A DNA stretch of 11,847 nt from Micromonosporaceae bacterium (GTDB lineage Bacteria > Actinomycetota > Actinomycetes > Mycobacteriales > Micromonosporaceae): NCBI GenBank assembly GCA_019689695.1, contig JADGHA010000088.1, positions 1 to 11,847 on the forward strand. The letters run 5' to 3'. The position numbers and the translations under genes are program-made. Under the pieces are notes generated by a model, which was not told where the DNA came from, ran no database searches, and saw only the letters and a program-made list of their open reading frames with translations. Positions 5,529 to 11,847 of this stretch are shown piece by piece; the first letter of the stretch is position 1; every line of letters begins with the position of its first letter.

Positions 5529-6305
5529 TCAGCCGAAGCGGCCGGCGATGTAGTCTCGGGTCTTCGGCACGCTCGGGTTACCGAAGATCTTCTCAGTGTC
5601 GTCGTACTCCACCAGCCGGCCGGGCTCGCCAGCGGCGTCGATGGAGAAGAAGCCGGTCTTGTCGGAGACCCGGGCCGCCTGCTGCAGGTTGTGCGTCACG
5701 ATGACGATGGTGAAGCGATCCTTCAGCCCGAGCATCAGGTCCTCGATCGCCAGCGTGGAGATCGGGTCCAGCGCCGAGCAGGGCTCATCCATGAGCAACA
5801 CCTGCGGCTCCACGGCGATCGCGCGGGCGATACACAGCCGCTGCTGCTGGCCGCCGGAGAGGCTGGCCCCGGGCTTGTTCAGCCGGTCCTTCACCTCGTC
5901 CCACAAGTTCGCCGAGCGCAGCGCGCGCTCCGCGGCCTCCGCCAGGGCCGGCTTGCTGCGTACGCCGTTCAGCCGCAGCCCGGCGACCACATTGTCGAAA
6001 ATGGACATGGTGGGGAACGGGTTGGGCCGCTGGAACACCATGCCGATCACGCGCCGGACCGCGGTGACGTCCACATCCGGGTCGTAGATGTTCTGGTCGT
6101 CCACGGTGAGCCTGCCCTCCACCCGGGCGCCCGGCAGGACCTCGTGCATCCGGTTGATGGAGCGCAGGAAGGTGGACTTGCCGCATCCGGACGGGCCGAT
6201 CAGGGCGGTCACCGACTTGGGCTCGATGGTCATGGTGATGCTGTCGATCGCCTTGAACGACCCGTAGTACGCGGTGACCCCGACCGCTTCGATCCGCTTG
6301 GCCAT
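5529..6305 (-). CDS. pstB: Phosphate ABC transporter ATP-binding protein PstB
   Basis: The 258-residue ATPase powers the PstSCAB importer at the cytosolic membrane face. Visible motifs: Walker A GPSGCGKST (37-45), Q-loop Q92 in the PstB-typical FQRPNPFPTMSIFDNV, signature LSGGQQQR (149-156), Walker B VLLMDEP (169-175), D-loop SALD (177-180) and switch His205. The segment GCGKSTFLRSINRM and the final KTRDYIAGRFG are characteristic of PstB. Length matches the family. GAAGGA ahead of ATG 6305 is its ribosome site; 27 bases separate it from pstA. It is the last gene of pstSCAB. No phoU follows; instead the Nudix gene converges with only 6 bp between stops, leaving no room for a terminator outside coding sequence. 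Confidence 0.97.
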   Translation of the reverse strand: MAKRIEAVGVTAYYGSFKAIDSITMTIEPKSVTALIGPSGCGKSTFLRSINRMHEVLPGARVEGRLTVDDQNIYDPDVDVTAVRRVIGMVFQRPNPFPTMSIFDNVVAGLRLNGVRSKPALAEAAERALRSANLWDEVKDRLNKPGASLSGGQQQRLCIARAIAVEPQVLLMDEPCSALDPISTLAIEDLMLGLKDRFTIVIVTHNLQQAARVSDKTGFFSIDAAGEPGRLVEYDDTEKIFGNPSVPKTRDYIAGRFG

Positions 6306-6332
6306 CGTGCCACTTCCTTCGGCGGTTGGACA

Positions 6333-7469
6333 TCAACGAGCGAGCGGGCTGCGCCCGGCGACCAGCTTGGCCGCGATGGTGAGGATCAGGACCAGCGCGA
6401 CCAGGGTGAGCGCGGCCGACCACGCGCGCGCCGGGGCGTACCGGGAGGCGTCACCGGCCTGCTGGAAGGTGAGCAGCGCCAGCGAGTTCTGGTTGTCCTG
6501 GAACGGGTTGACGTTGATGGAGGCGCCGCCGCCCGCGACCAGCAGCACCGGCGCGGTCTCCCCGGCCGCCCGGGCCAATGCCAGCATCACGCCGGTGACG
6601 ATGCCGGGTAGCGCGGTGGGCAGCACGATCCGCAGAACCGTCTTCCACTTCGGCACGCCCAGGGCGTACGCGCCTTCCCGCAGCGACGCGGGAACCAGCC
6701 GCAGCATCTCTTCTGTGGAGCGTACGACGGTGGGCAGCATCAGCACGGTGAGCGCGAGCGCCGCCGCGAAGCCCGAGTAGCCGGGCCGGCCGCCGTTGAG
6801 CTTCGGAGAGATGACCAGCACCCAGAACGACAGGACGAACAAGCCAGCCACAATGGACGGTATGCCGGTCATCACGCCGACGAAGAACCGGATCGTGCCG
6901 GCCAGTGGGCCCCGCCCGTACTCCACGACGTATATCGCTGCGCAGATGCCGAGCGGTACCGTGATCAGGGTGGCTATGCCGGTCTGCTCCAGGGTGCCGA
7001 CGATGGCGTGGTACGCGCCGCCGTTCGCGTCGCGGGCGCCGATGTTGCGCATCGACGTGAAGAAGAAGTCGTGGTCCAGCCGCCGTGAGCCCTTCGCGAC
7101 CAACGTCCAGGTGACCGAGGCCAGCGGTAGCACGGCGAGCACGAATGCCGAGTGGATCAGCGCGCTCCAGGTCCGGTTGCGGGCGGACCGCGGGCCCTCG
7201 ACCGACCAGGCGGCGGCGAACACGCCCGTCAGGTAGAGGATCGCGGCGATCACCGTGACGAGCACCCAGTTGCCGATGCCCGCGGGGTAGACGACCGCGG
7301 CGGCCAGGCCAAGCGCGGCCACGGCGATGGCGAGCAGCGCCCAGCCGGGGAGCCGCCGGCCGCGCAGCGCCGGCTCCGGCGCACTACGCCGGGTGCGCGC
7401 ACAGCCCTGGGGGTGCGTACAGCGCGGGATGCGCGCACGGCGCCGGGTGCGCGCGGCGGTGACGCTCAT
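6333..7469 (-). CDS. pstA: Phosphate ABC transporter permease PstA with an Arg-rich, two-helix N-terminal extension
   Basis: The 378-residue permease forms the channel with PstC. The C-terminal ~260 residues hold the usual six membrane helices and the EAA coupling loop REGAYALGVPKWKTVLRIVLP that contacts PstB. Before that come an Arg/Pro-rich cytosolic segment (residues 7-40) and two further hydrophobic helices (about 43-61 and 68-88), making it longer than the ~300-residue enterobacterial protein. The Arg-rich stretch is encoded by imperfect direct repeats (see 7391-7456). ATG 7469 overlaps the pstC stop as ATGA (4-base overlap), so translation is coupled. Longer frames upstream are antisense-free but lie inside pstC and are not plausible. 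Confidence 0.95.
   Translation of the reverse strand: MSVTAARTRRRARIPRCTHPQGCARTRRSAPEPALRGRRLPGWALLAIAVAALGLAAAVVYPAGIGNWVLVTVIAAILYLTGVFAAAWSVEGPRSARNRTWSALIHSAFVLAVLPLASVTWTLVAKGSRRLDHDFFFTSMRNIGARDANGGAYHAIVGTLEQTGIATLITVPLGICAAIYVVEYGRGPLAGTIRFFVGVMTGIPSIVAGLFVLSFWVLVISPKLNGGRPGYSGFAAALALTVLMLPTVVRSTEEMLRLVPASLREGAYALGVPKWKTVLRIVLPTALPGIVTGVMLALARAAGETAPVLLVAGGGASINVNPFQDNQNSLALLTFQQAGDASRYAPARAWSAALTLVALVLILTIAAKLVAGRSPLAR
7391..7456. repeat. Imperfect direct repeats within the 5' end of pstA
   Basis: Four related units occur on the plus strand: GGGTGCGCGCAC (7391), GGGTGCGTACAG (7411), GGGATGCGCGCAC (7426) and GGGTGCGCGCGG (7445), spaced 15-20 bp. They encode part of the Arg-rich, poorly structured start of PstA and look like a slippage-prone expansion. 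Confidence 0.5.
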
Positions 7470-8500
7470 ACCGCGGTCTCCGTGAGCTCGCGGCGGCGGA
7501 AGATGACGGCCCGGGCGATCACGTTCACCACCAGCGTGATGCCGAACAGGAACAGGCCGGATGCGATGAGCGCACCGCGGCCGGTGTCGCCGGCCTCGCC
7601 GAACTTGTTGGCGATGTTCGCGGCGATCGTGGTGCCACCGTTGGTCACCAGGTCGAACCCGAGGATGTTGGTGTTGCCGAGGGTCATCGCCAGCGCGATG
7701 GTCTCGCCGAGGGCACGGCCCAGGCCCAGCATGACCGCGGCGATGATGCCCGGCCGCGCGTACGGCAGGACCGCGGTGCGAATCATCTCCCACTTGGTGG
7801 CGCCGAGGGCCAGCGCGGCCTCCTCGTTCGCCTTGGGGCTCTGCCGGAAGACCTCCCGGGACAGCGAGGTGATGATCGGCAGGATCATGATGGCCAGCAG
7901 CACGCCGCCGAGCAGGAACGACCTCCCGTACGGCCCGTCGCCGTGGAACGGCGGGAACCAGCCGACGTAGTGGTTCAGCCAGGCGGACAGCTCGCGGACC
8001 GGGGTGTAGAGACAGTCACGCCCCCAGAGCCCGAATACCACGCTCGGCACGGCGGCGAGCAGGTCGATCAGGAAGCCGAGGGCCGTGGCGACCTGGCGGG
8101 GCGCGTAGTGGGACAGGTACAGCGCGATGCCCAGGGACACCGGGACAGCAAGCGCCAGCGCGATCACCGCGGTGTAGACGGTGCCGAAGCCGGTGGCGGC
8201 GATGCCGAAGGCGGGCGGCGCGGAGTCCGGGAACCAGTCCTGGTAGGTGAAGAAGTTCGCCGAGTTCCTGCCCAGCGCGGGCACTGCCTGGTACCCCAGG
8301 AAGATCGCGATGGCCACGATGACGACCAGCACCATGGCCCCGGCGGCGAGCGTCACCCCGCGGAAGACGGCGTCCGCGCTGAGCGTGCGGCGGCGCGGGC
8401 CGCCGCCACCCAGGGCGCTCGCCGGCGCCAGTCGTGGTGGGTGCGGCGGCTCGCCCGGGACAGAGGCGCCGGCCGGGCGGATCGGGATGGGTTTGCCCAT
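7466..8500 (-). CDS. pstC: Phosphate ABC transporter permease PstC
   Basis: The 344-residue permease has a Pro/Gly-rich cytosolic start (about 1-45), a first helix near 50-70, the periplasmic-side segment NFFTYQDWFPDSAPPAFGIAA typical of PstC, then five more helices. The coupling loop NEEAALALGATKWEMIRTAVLP carries the EAA motif for PstB contact, and GRALGETIALAMTLGNT is the conserved helix near the pore. ATG 8500 is used; the ribosome site is weak (GGAA/GAG within CGGAACGAG). It lies 48 bases after pstS, with a small stem-loop between, and overlaps pstA by 4 bases. It pairs with PstA to form the membrane channel of the high-affinity importer. Confidence 0.96.
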   Translation of the reverse strand: MGKPIPIRPAGASVPGEPPHPPRLAPASALGGGGPRRRTLSADAVFRGVTLAAGAMVLVVIVAIAIFLGYQAVPALGRNSANFFTYQDWFPDSAPPAFGIAATGFGTVYTAVIALALAVPVSLGIALYLSHYAPRQVATALGFLIDLLAAVPSVVFGLWGRDCLYTPVRELSAWLNHYVGWFPPFHGDGPYGRSFLLGGVLLAIMILPIITSLSREVFRQSPKANEEAALALGATKWEMIRTAVLPYARPGIIAAVMLGLGRALGETIALAMTLGNTNILGFDLVTNGGTTIAANIANKFGEAGDTGRGALIASGLFLFGITLVVNVIARAVIFRRRELTETAV

Positions 8501-8521
8501 GCGCTCGCTCGTTCCGTCAGT

Positions 8522-8535
8522 CGATCGGGAGATCG
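8522..8535 (-). other. Small stem-loop between pstS and pstC
   Basis: CGATC (8522-8526), GGGA, GATCG (8531-8535) form a 5-bp stem with a 4-base loop in the 48-base gap. Stem-loops after binding-protein genes commonly stabilise the upstream message so that more binding protein than permease is made. That role is inferred; the stem is short. Confidence 0.25.
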
Positions 8536-8548
8536 CGTCGTCGGTCGG

Positions 8549-9661
8549 TCAGGAAATCGCGTCGATGGAGGCGGCCACCTTGGCCCGCACCGACTCCGGC
8601 AGCGGTGCGTAGCCGAGCTCGGTCAGCGCGTTCTGTCCCTCGCTGCTGGCCGCGTAGCTCAGGAAGCTCTTGACCAGCTTCGCCTTGTCCGCGGGCAGGC
8701 CCTTGGTGCAGGCGATCTCGTAGGTCACCAGGACCAGCGGGTACGCACCGGCCTGCTTGGTGAGGTAGTCGATGGACATGGTCAGGTCGGGCGCGGTGCC
8801 GGTGATCTGCGCCCCGGCGATGGCCTTACCGGCCGATTCCGCGGTCAGCTCGGCGAACTCGCCGGCGCCGTTGCCCACCTTGGCCATGGCCAGCCCGGAG
8901 TTCTCCGCGAAGGACCACTCCACGTAGCCGATCGCGCCGTCGGCCTGCCTGACGGCGCTGGCCACGCCGTCCGAGCCCTTGGCTCCGGTGCCGCCCGGGG
9001 CCTTCCAGGTCTTGTCGTTGCCGAACGTCCAGTCGGACGGGGCGGTCTTGCTCAGGAACTTGGTGAAGTTGTCCGTGGTCCCGGACGAGTCGGACCGGTG
9101 CACGGTCTGGATAGCGGTACCGGGCAGCGTCGCGCCGGCGTTGTCCGCCTTGATCGCCGGGTCATCCCACTTCGTGATCTCGCCGGCGAAGATCCGGGCG
9201 ATGGTGGCCGGCTTCAGCTGCAGCTTGTCCACGCCGTCGACGTGGTAGACCACGGCGATCGGGCCGATCACCATCGGCAAATTCACCGCTTGGCCACCGG
9301 CGCAGCGGGCGTTCGCCTTGGCCGTCTCGTCGCCCTCCTTCAGGGCCGAATCCGAGCCGGCGAAGTCGGCGGTGCCCGAGGTGAACGCGGCAATGCCCGC
9401 ACCGGAGCCACTCGGCTCGTAGTTGACCGTCGCGTCCGGACACTGCTGCTGGTAGGTCTTGATCCACTCGTCCATCGCGTTCTTCTGGGCCGAGGAGCCT
9501 TGGGCATTCAGCGTGCCGGCCGCGCAGTCTACAGTGGACTCGGCGGAGCCACTGCCGACAGAGCCGGCCAGCTCGCCGGTGTTGTCTGAGCCGCACGCGC
9601 CGAGCGCGAGCGCCGTCGCGAACGCAATGCAGGCGATACTGCCGTGCCGCGGGACCTTCAC
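8549..9661 (-). CDS. pstS: Phosphate-binding lipoprotein PstS
   Basis: The 370-residue lipoprotein captures phosphate outside the membrane for PstCAB. From GTG 9661 the start is basic (KVPRH), followed by a hydrophobic stretch and the lipobox LGAC with Cys23 as lipidation site; a Gly/Ser-rich linker follows. Phosphate-binding elements of the family are visible: AQGSSAQ, PSGSGAGIAAF, FAGSDSAL and RSDSSGTTDNFTKFL. Start GTG 9661 is preferred to ATG 9691/9688 because GAAGGGGA (9675-9668) lies 6 bases before it while the ATGs have no ribosome site. It is the first gene of pstSCAB; a PHO-box array and a TAGGTT -10 lie upstream, so induction by phosphate starvation through PhoP is expected. Confidence 0.96.
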   Translation of the reverse strand: MKVPRHGSIACIAFATALALGACGSDNTGELAGSVGSGSAESTVDCAAGTLNAQGSSAQKNAMDEWIKTYQQQCPDATVNYEPSGSGAGIAAFTSGTADFAGSDSALKEGDETAKANARCAGGQAVNLPMVIGPIAVVYHVDGVDKLQLKPATIARIFAGEITKWDDPAIKADNAGATLPGTAIQTVHRSDSSGTTDNFTKFLSKTAPSDWTFGNDKTWKAPGGTGAKGSDGVASAVRQADGAIGYVEWSFAENSGLAMAKVGNGAGEFAELTAESAGKAIAGAQITGTAPDLTMSIDYLTKQAGAYPLVLVTYEIACTKGLPADKAKLVKSFLSYAASSEGQNALTELGYAPLPESVRAKVAASIDAIS

Positions 9662-9690
9662 CTCAATTCCCCTTCGAGATGCTCGCATCA

Positions 9691-9716
9691 CCGGGCAGTC
9701 CGCCCGGGGCCGGCCC
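9691..9716 (-). other. GC-rich inverted repeats in the pstS leader
   Basis: CCGGGC (9691-9696) / GCCCGG (9702-9707) form a 6-bp stem with a 5-base loop, abutting the perfect palindrome GGGCCGGCCC (9707-9716). Both lie between the putative pstS transcription start (near 9727) and the ribosome site at 9675-9668. Confidence 0.35.
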
Positions 9717-9733
9717 GTGACCAGCCAGTTCGC

Positions 9734-9739
9734 AACCTA
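9734..9739 (-). promoter_or_regulatory. Putative -10 element of the pstS promoter
   Basis: TAGGTT (9739-9734, minus strand) fits TAnnnT and lies downstream of the PHO repeats, with a start expected near 9727 and a leader of about 66 bases. No convincing -35 is seen, which is usual for PhoP-activated promoters. Confidence 0.45.
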
Positions 9740-9748
9740 GGCGGGGGA

Positions 9749-9799
9749 GGTTAAGCCGCCTGCGGAAGCAGGTGAACGGCAGACGAACACCTGGCCCAC
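9749..9799 (-). promoter_or_regulatory. PHO box of the pstSCAB operon
   Basis: Read on the pstS strand, GTTCGTC (9788-9782) and GTTCACC (9777-9771) are 11 bp apart, matching the GTTCACC core of actinobacterial PHO boxes. In the same 11-bp register lie weaker units: GTGGGCC (9799-9793) and, 22 bp downstream of the consensus unit, CTTAACC (9755-9749). PhoP would bind here and activate pstS when phosphate is low. Units are seen directly; binding is inferred from the conserved role. Confidence 0.75.
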
Positions 9800-9825
9800 G
9801 GGGAGTGCCCAATCAGCACAACGGC

Positions 9826-9843
9826 GCTGACCACCGGGTGAAC
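9826..9843 (-). promoter_or_regulatory. Distal PHO-like unit pair upstream of pstS
   Basis: A second perfect GTTCACC (9843-9837) lies exactly 66 bp, or six 11-bp steps, upstream of the proximal one. It is followed in register by GGTCAGC (9832-9826), 5 of 7 matches. It may be an auxiliary PhoP site. Confidence 0.45.
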
Positions 9844-9875
9844 TCCGCCTGGTGGACCCAGCAGAGGAGCCGGAA

Positions 9876-10841
9876 TCAGAGATGGCGCTGGTAGCAGACG
9901 TCGGTCGTCCAGCGGGCGAAGTCCAGCTTGGTGTAGAGCCGGAGCGCCCTGGTGTTCGCCTCGTCGACGTAGAGCATCGCCTGCTCGAGCCCGCGGCCTC
10001 GCAGGTAGCGCAGGCCGGCCAGGGTCAGCGCGGTGCCGAGCCCGAGCCCGGCCGCGGCCGGGTCGACGCCGAGGACATACACCTCACCGATCGGGTCGTG
10101 CGCATGCCCGGTTTCGTGCCCCTCCGCGCTGTCGCGGTGCGCGCCGTGCACCTTGGTCCAGTGGAAGCCCAGCAGCTCGCCGTCCCGGTTCACCGCGAGC
10201 AGGAAGCCATCCGGGTCGAACCACGGCTCGGCCAGCCGGATCCGCAGGTCCCGGAGCGTCCACCGGCCCTGCTCGGGGTGGTCGGCGAAGGCGCGGGCGT
10301 TCGCCCGTACCCACGCCTCGTCGTCGTCACCGGGACGGAACGACCGGATCGTGACGCCTCTGGGCAGCCGCGGCTCCGGCACCGGTGCGTAGAGCGAGCG
10401 GCGCATCTGCCACAGCACCCGGGCCCGGACGAAGCCCATTCCGAGCGCCAGCGCGCTCGCCGACGGGTGGTCGCCGTGCGCCCACAGCCGCAGCCGGCCC
10501 CGCGGGTCGTGCTCCTCCGCGGTCGCGATGGCCGCGGCGACCAACGCCCGGCCCAGTCCCTGATGCCGCCGCAACGGATGGACCACCAGCTCCGCTGACG
10601 GCCCGTCCACCAGGTCGGTGACGTCCAGGTGGGCGTACCCGCTCAGCTGGCCGTCCGGGTCGCGCGCCAGCAGGTGTACCGCGGGGGCGTCGCCGCCGTA
10701 CCGGATGTGCAGCACCACGTGCTCGGAGAGCGGGTACGCGCCGTCGGCGTCCCCGGCCACCCGGGCCAGCGCGAGCACGCTGGCGACTTCGGCACTGTTC
10801 AGGTGTCCCGTACGGGAGACCGGACTGACGGCGGAAACCAC
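9876..10841 (-). CDS. mshD: Mycothiol synthase MshD
   Basis: The 321-residue protein has two tandem GNAT acetyltransferase domains and catalyses the last step of mycothiol synthesis, acetylating Cys-GlcN-inositol with acetyl-CoA in the cytosol. The N-terminal domain (about 10-150) keeps VVHPLRRHQGLGRAL (87-100); the C-terminal, catalytically active domain (about 162-321) has VYVLGVDPAAAGLGLGTAL (254-272) for acetyl-CoA, and ends with YVDEANTRALRLYTKLDF, all typical of MshD. Length matches the family. GTG 10841 is the start; there is no good Shine-Dalgarno, only AGG directly before the codon. It lies 9 bases after glnR, and a -10-like TAACGT is placed for a leaderless transcript. pstS follows after 214 bp of intergenic sequence. 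Confidence 0.96.
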   Translation of the reverse strand: MVSAVSPVSRTGHLNSAEVASVLALARVAGDADGAYPLSEHVVLHIRYGGDAPAVHLLARDPDGQLSGYAHLDVTDLVDGPSAELVVHPLRRHQGLGRALVAAAIATAEEHDPRGRLRLWAHGDHPSASALALGMGFVRARVLWQMRRSLYAPVPEPRLPRGVTIRSFRPGDDDEAWVRANARAFADHPEQGRWTLRDLRIRLAEPWFDPDGFLLAVNRDGELLGFHWTKVHGAHRDSAEGHETGHAHDPIGEVYVLGVDPAAAGLGLGTALTLAGLRYLRGRGLEQAMLYVDEANTRALRLYTKLDFARWTTDVCYQRHL

Positions 10842-10847
10842 GCCTGT

Positions 10848-10853
10848 ACGTTA
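10848..10853 (-). promoter_or_regulatory. Putative -10 of a leaderless mshD promoter, overlapping the glnR stop codon
   Basis: TAACGT (10853-10848) fits TAnnnT and is followed by 6 bases, then GTG 10841: the standard geometry for a leaderless actinobacterial transcript. Its first three bases are the glnR stop TAA. No clear -35 is seen. Confidence 0.4.
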
Positions 10854-11621
10854 TGCGGGCCGGGTCAGCCTGTCCTGGGACACCCCGGCTTCCATCTGGC
10901 CCAGCTCCTCGGCGAGCGCCGCCGCCGGCTCGGTGTCGCCCAGGCTGCGGCCGGTCTGCAGGACGAACTTGTAGCCGACCTGGCGGACCGTGCCGATCAT
11001 CGCCTCGTACTCCGAGCCGAGCTTGGCCCGCAGCCGCCGCACGTGCACGTCGACCGTGCGGGTGCCACCGAAGTAGTCGTACCCCCAGACCTCGCGGAGC
11101 AACTGGTCCCGGGTGAACACCCGGCCCGGGTGCTGCGCCAGGAACTTCAGCAGCTCGAACTCCTTGTAGGTGAGGTCCAGCGGGCGACCCTTGAGCTTCG
11201 CCGCGTAGGTGTCCGGGTCGATGGTCAGCTCGCCGGCCCGGATCAGCCCGCCGGCGCCGGTGCCGGCGTTGGCGAGCCGGCCGACGGCCAGCCGCAGCCG
11301 GGCCTCCACCTCGGCCGGCCCGGCGGTGGCCAGGATCACGTCGTCGACGCCCCAGTCGGCGTTCAGCGCGATCAGGCCGGCCTCGGTCACCACGGCGAGC
11401 AGCGGCACGCCCAGGCCAGTGGCCCGCAGCACACGACAGGTCGCGCGCGCCTCGGCGAGTTCGGACCGGGCGTCCACCATGACCACGTCCGGGCTCGGGC
11501 CGGCGACCAGCGTGCGTACGTCGCGGGGCGCGGTGCGGATGGAGTGGGGAAGCAGATCGAGCGCGGGCAGCACCGCGGCGGCGTCGCCGGCGCGCGCCGT
11601 CACCAAGAGCAGGATCTCCAC
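10851..11621 (-). CDS. glnR: GlnR, atypical OmpR-family nitrogen regulator
   Basis: The 256-residue protein has a receiver-like domain (1-115) and a winged-helix DNA-binding domain (about 128-220) with LDLTYKEFELLKFLAQHPGRVFTRDQLLREVWGYDYFGGTRTVDVHVRRLRAKLG. The receiver matches GlnR: LLPHSIR-AP (24-32), Asp50 in VVMVDAR, VVTEAGLIALNADWGVDDVIL and AGPAEVEARLRLA. It lacks the acidic pair after the first strand and the usual late Lys, so it is probably not phosphorylated; GlnR works as a constitutive homodimer with Asp50 supporting structure. GlnR controls ammonium assimilation and transport genes and cross-talks with PhoP in streptomycetes. No sensor kinase is adjacent. GTG 11621 is preceded by GGAGGT (11632-11627). 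mshD follows after 9 bases. A RegX3/PhoP identity is less likely because of the degenerate receiver. Confidence 0.88.
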   Translation of the reverse strand: MEILLLVTARAGDAAAVLPALDLLPHSIRTAPRDVRTLVAGPSPDVVMVDARSELAEARATCRVLRATGLGVPLLAVVTEAGLIALNADWGVDDVILATAGPAEVEARLRLAVGRLANAGTGAGGLIRAGELTIDPDTYAAKLKGRPLDLTYKEFELLKFLAQHPGRVFTRDQLLREVWGYDYFGGTRTVDVHVRRLRAKLGSEYEAMIGTVRQVGYKFVLQTGRSLGDTEPAAALAEELGQMEAGVSQDRLTRPA

Positions 11622-11633
11622 GCCTTACCTCCG

Positions 11634-11649
11634 GTGTCGCTCTCGTGAC
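11634..11649 (-). promoter_or_regulatory. Possible GlnR half-operator in the glnR leader
   Basis: GTCAC (11649-11645), 6 bases, GACAC (11638-11634) matches the GlnR a-b site GTnAC-n6-GAAAC at 8 of 9 fixed positions. It abuts the GGAGGT ribosome site of glnR. It suggests autoregulation, but only one a-b pair is present and the signal is short. Confidence 0.35.
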
Positions 11650-11667
11650 CCGGCGTCGCTGGCGGGC

Positions 11668-11686
11668 AGCCTAAGCACCGAGAATA
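11668..11686 (-). promoter_or_regulatory. Candidate -10 elements of the glnR promoter
   Basis: TATTCT (11686-11681) and TAGGCT (11673-11668) on the minus strand both fit TAnnnT upstream of glnR. TATTCT is the better match, giving a leader of about 50 bases. Neither has a convincing -35. Confidence 0.35.
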
Positions 11687-11751
11687 GCGGAGAATTCCCG
11701 ATCGTCCCGGCCGAGATGGTACGTACGGCCCGCCTCTGGCACGATCGGTGG

Positions 11752-11847
11752 GTGCCCACCATCACACCCTCGGGCGCTGGGCGCGAGCCGTGGTCGCGGG
11801 AAGACCCTCCCGCACCCCAGCACTTCGGACGCGCCCCGCGCGAACAC
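11752..11847 (+). CDS. Probable start of an unidentified gene (partial, runs off right edge)
   Basis: From GTG 11752 the frame stays open for 32 codons to the window end, giving a polar Pro/Arg-rich start with no recognisable domain. CACGAT (11740-11745) followed by 6 bases then the GTG matches leaderless geometry; there is no Shine-Dalgarno beyond GGTGG. It is divergent from glnR. A palindromic GTACGTAC (11719-11726) lies near the expected -35. The product cannot be named; a different start further right is possible. Confidence 0.4.
   Translation, partial: MPTITPSGAGREPWSREDPPAPQHFGRAPREH

Noticed and set aside
5691..6611. Plus-strand frame of 306 codons
   Set aside because: It is antisense across pstB and the pstA end, with no recognisable domain or ribosome site.
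7470..7793. Upstream extension of pstA inside pstC
   Set aside because: This is the third reading frame of pstC; the ATGA overlap at 7466-7469 gives a natural start.
7943..9589. Long open frame (548 codons) on the plus strand
   Set aside because: It is antisense to pstC and pstS, both certain by motifs. Long antisense frames are expected at this GC content, and its product is low-complexity Arg/Gly/Val-rich.
9813..9855. Inverted repeats after mshD (TCAGC...GCTGA; CCACC...GGTGG) as a terminator
   Set aside because: Arms are only 5 bp, loops are 8 and 15 bases, there is no T-run, and they overlap the distal PHO units.

Overview
The window comes from a high-GC actinobacterium. The evidence is very high GC at third codon positions, many GTG starts, a mycothiol synthase (mycothiol is made only by Actinobacteria), a GlnR-type nitrogen regulator, and PHO-box repeats of the GTTCACC type. 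The gene order and protein wording suggest Micromonosporaceae or a close relative. That family-level placement is inference.

Left part (1-2026). The 5' end of a probable DinG-family helicase gene runs off the left edge on the minus strand. Its first codons carry two DnaA-box-like nonamers. Divergent from it is a promoter, a possible 52-residue small protein containing a TTA codon, and a DUF402 (FomD/Ntdp-like) protein whose start overlaps the small frame. The DUF402 gene meets an ECF41/SigJ-type sigma factor gene tail to tail, and both stop codons sit in one CTAG.

Phosphate region A (2027-3832). A PhoU-like DUF47 protein and a PiT phosphate permease form a two-gene operon divergent from sigJ. 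Between them lie three direct repeats with exact 11-bp phasing (a PHO box) and a 19-bp inverted repeat over the likely -10.

Middle (3833-5522). A convergent intergenic gap holds an orphan AT-rich palindrome. It is followed by a Gfo/Idh/MocA oxidoreductase (minus) and a Nudix hydrolase (plus), whose start codons are only 6 to 9 bp apart.

Phosphate region B (5529-9875). This is a complete pstS-pstC-pstA-pstB operon on the minus strand, preceded by a PHO-box array with 11-bp phasing. No phoU, phoR or phoP gene is in the window.

Right part (9876-11847). mshD follows glnR by 9 bp on the minus strand. mshD may also have its own leaderless promoter built on the glnR stop codon. A probable gene start leaves the right edge on the plus strand.

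Taken together, low-affinity (DUF47-PiT) and high-affinity (PstSCAB) phosphate uptake flank the segment and both have PHO boxes, while the nitrogen regulator and thiol synthesis lie beside them. No CRISPR array, tRNA, rRNA, insertion sequence or phage gene was seen. I found no clearly new defence or biosynthetic system. The most interesting signals are regulatory: the shared PHO box, the TTA-containing small frame, the orphan palindrome and the promoter/stop overlaps. No stretch above 300 bases lacks a gene.
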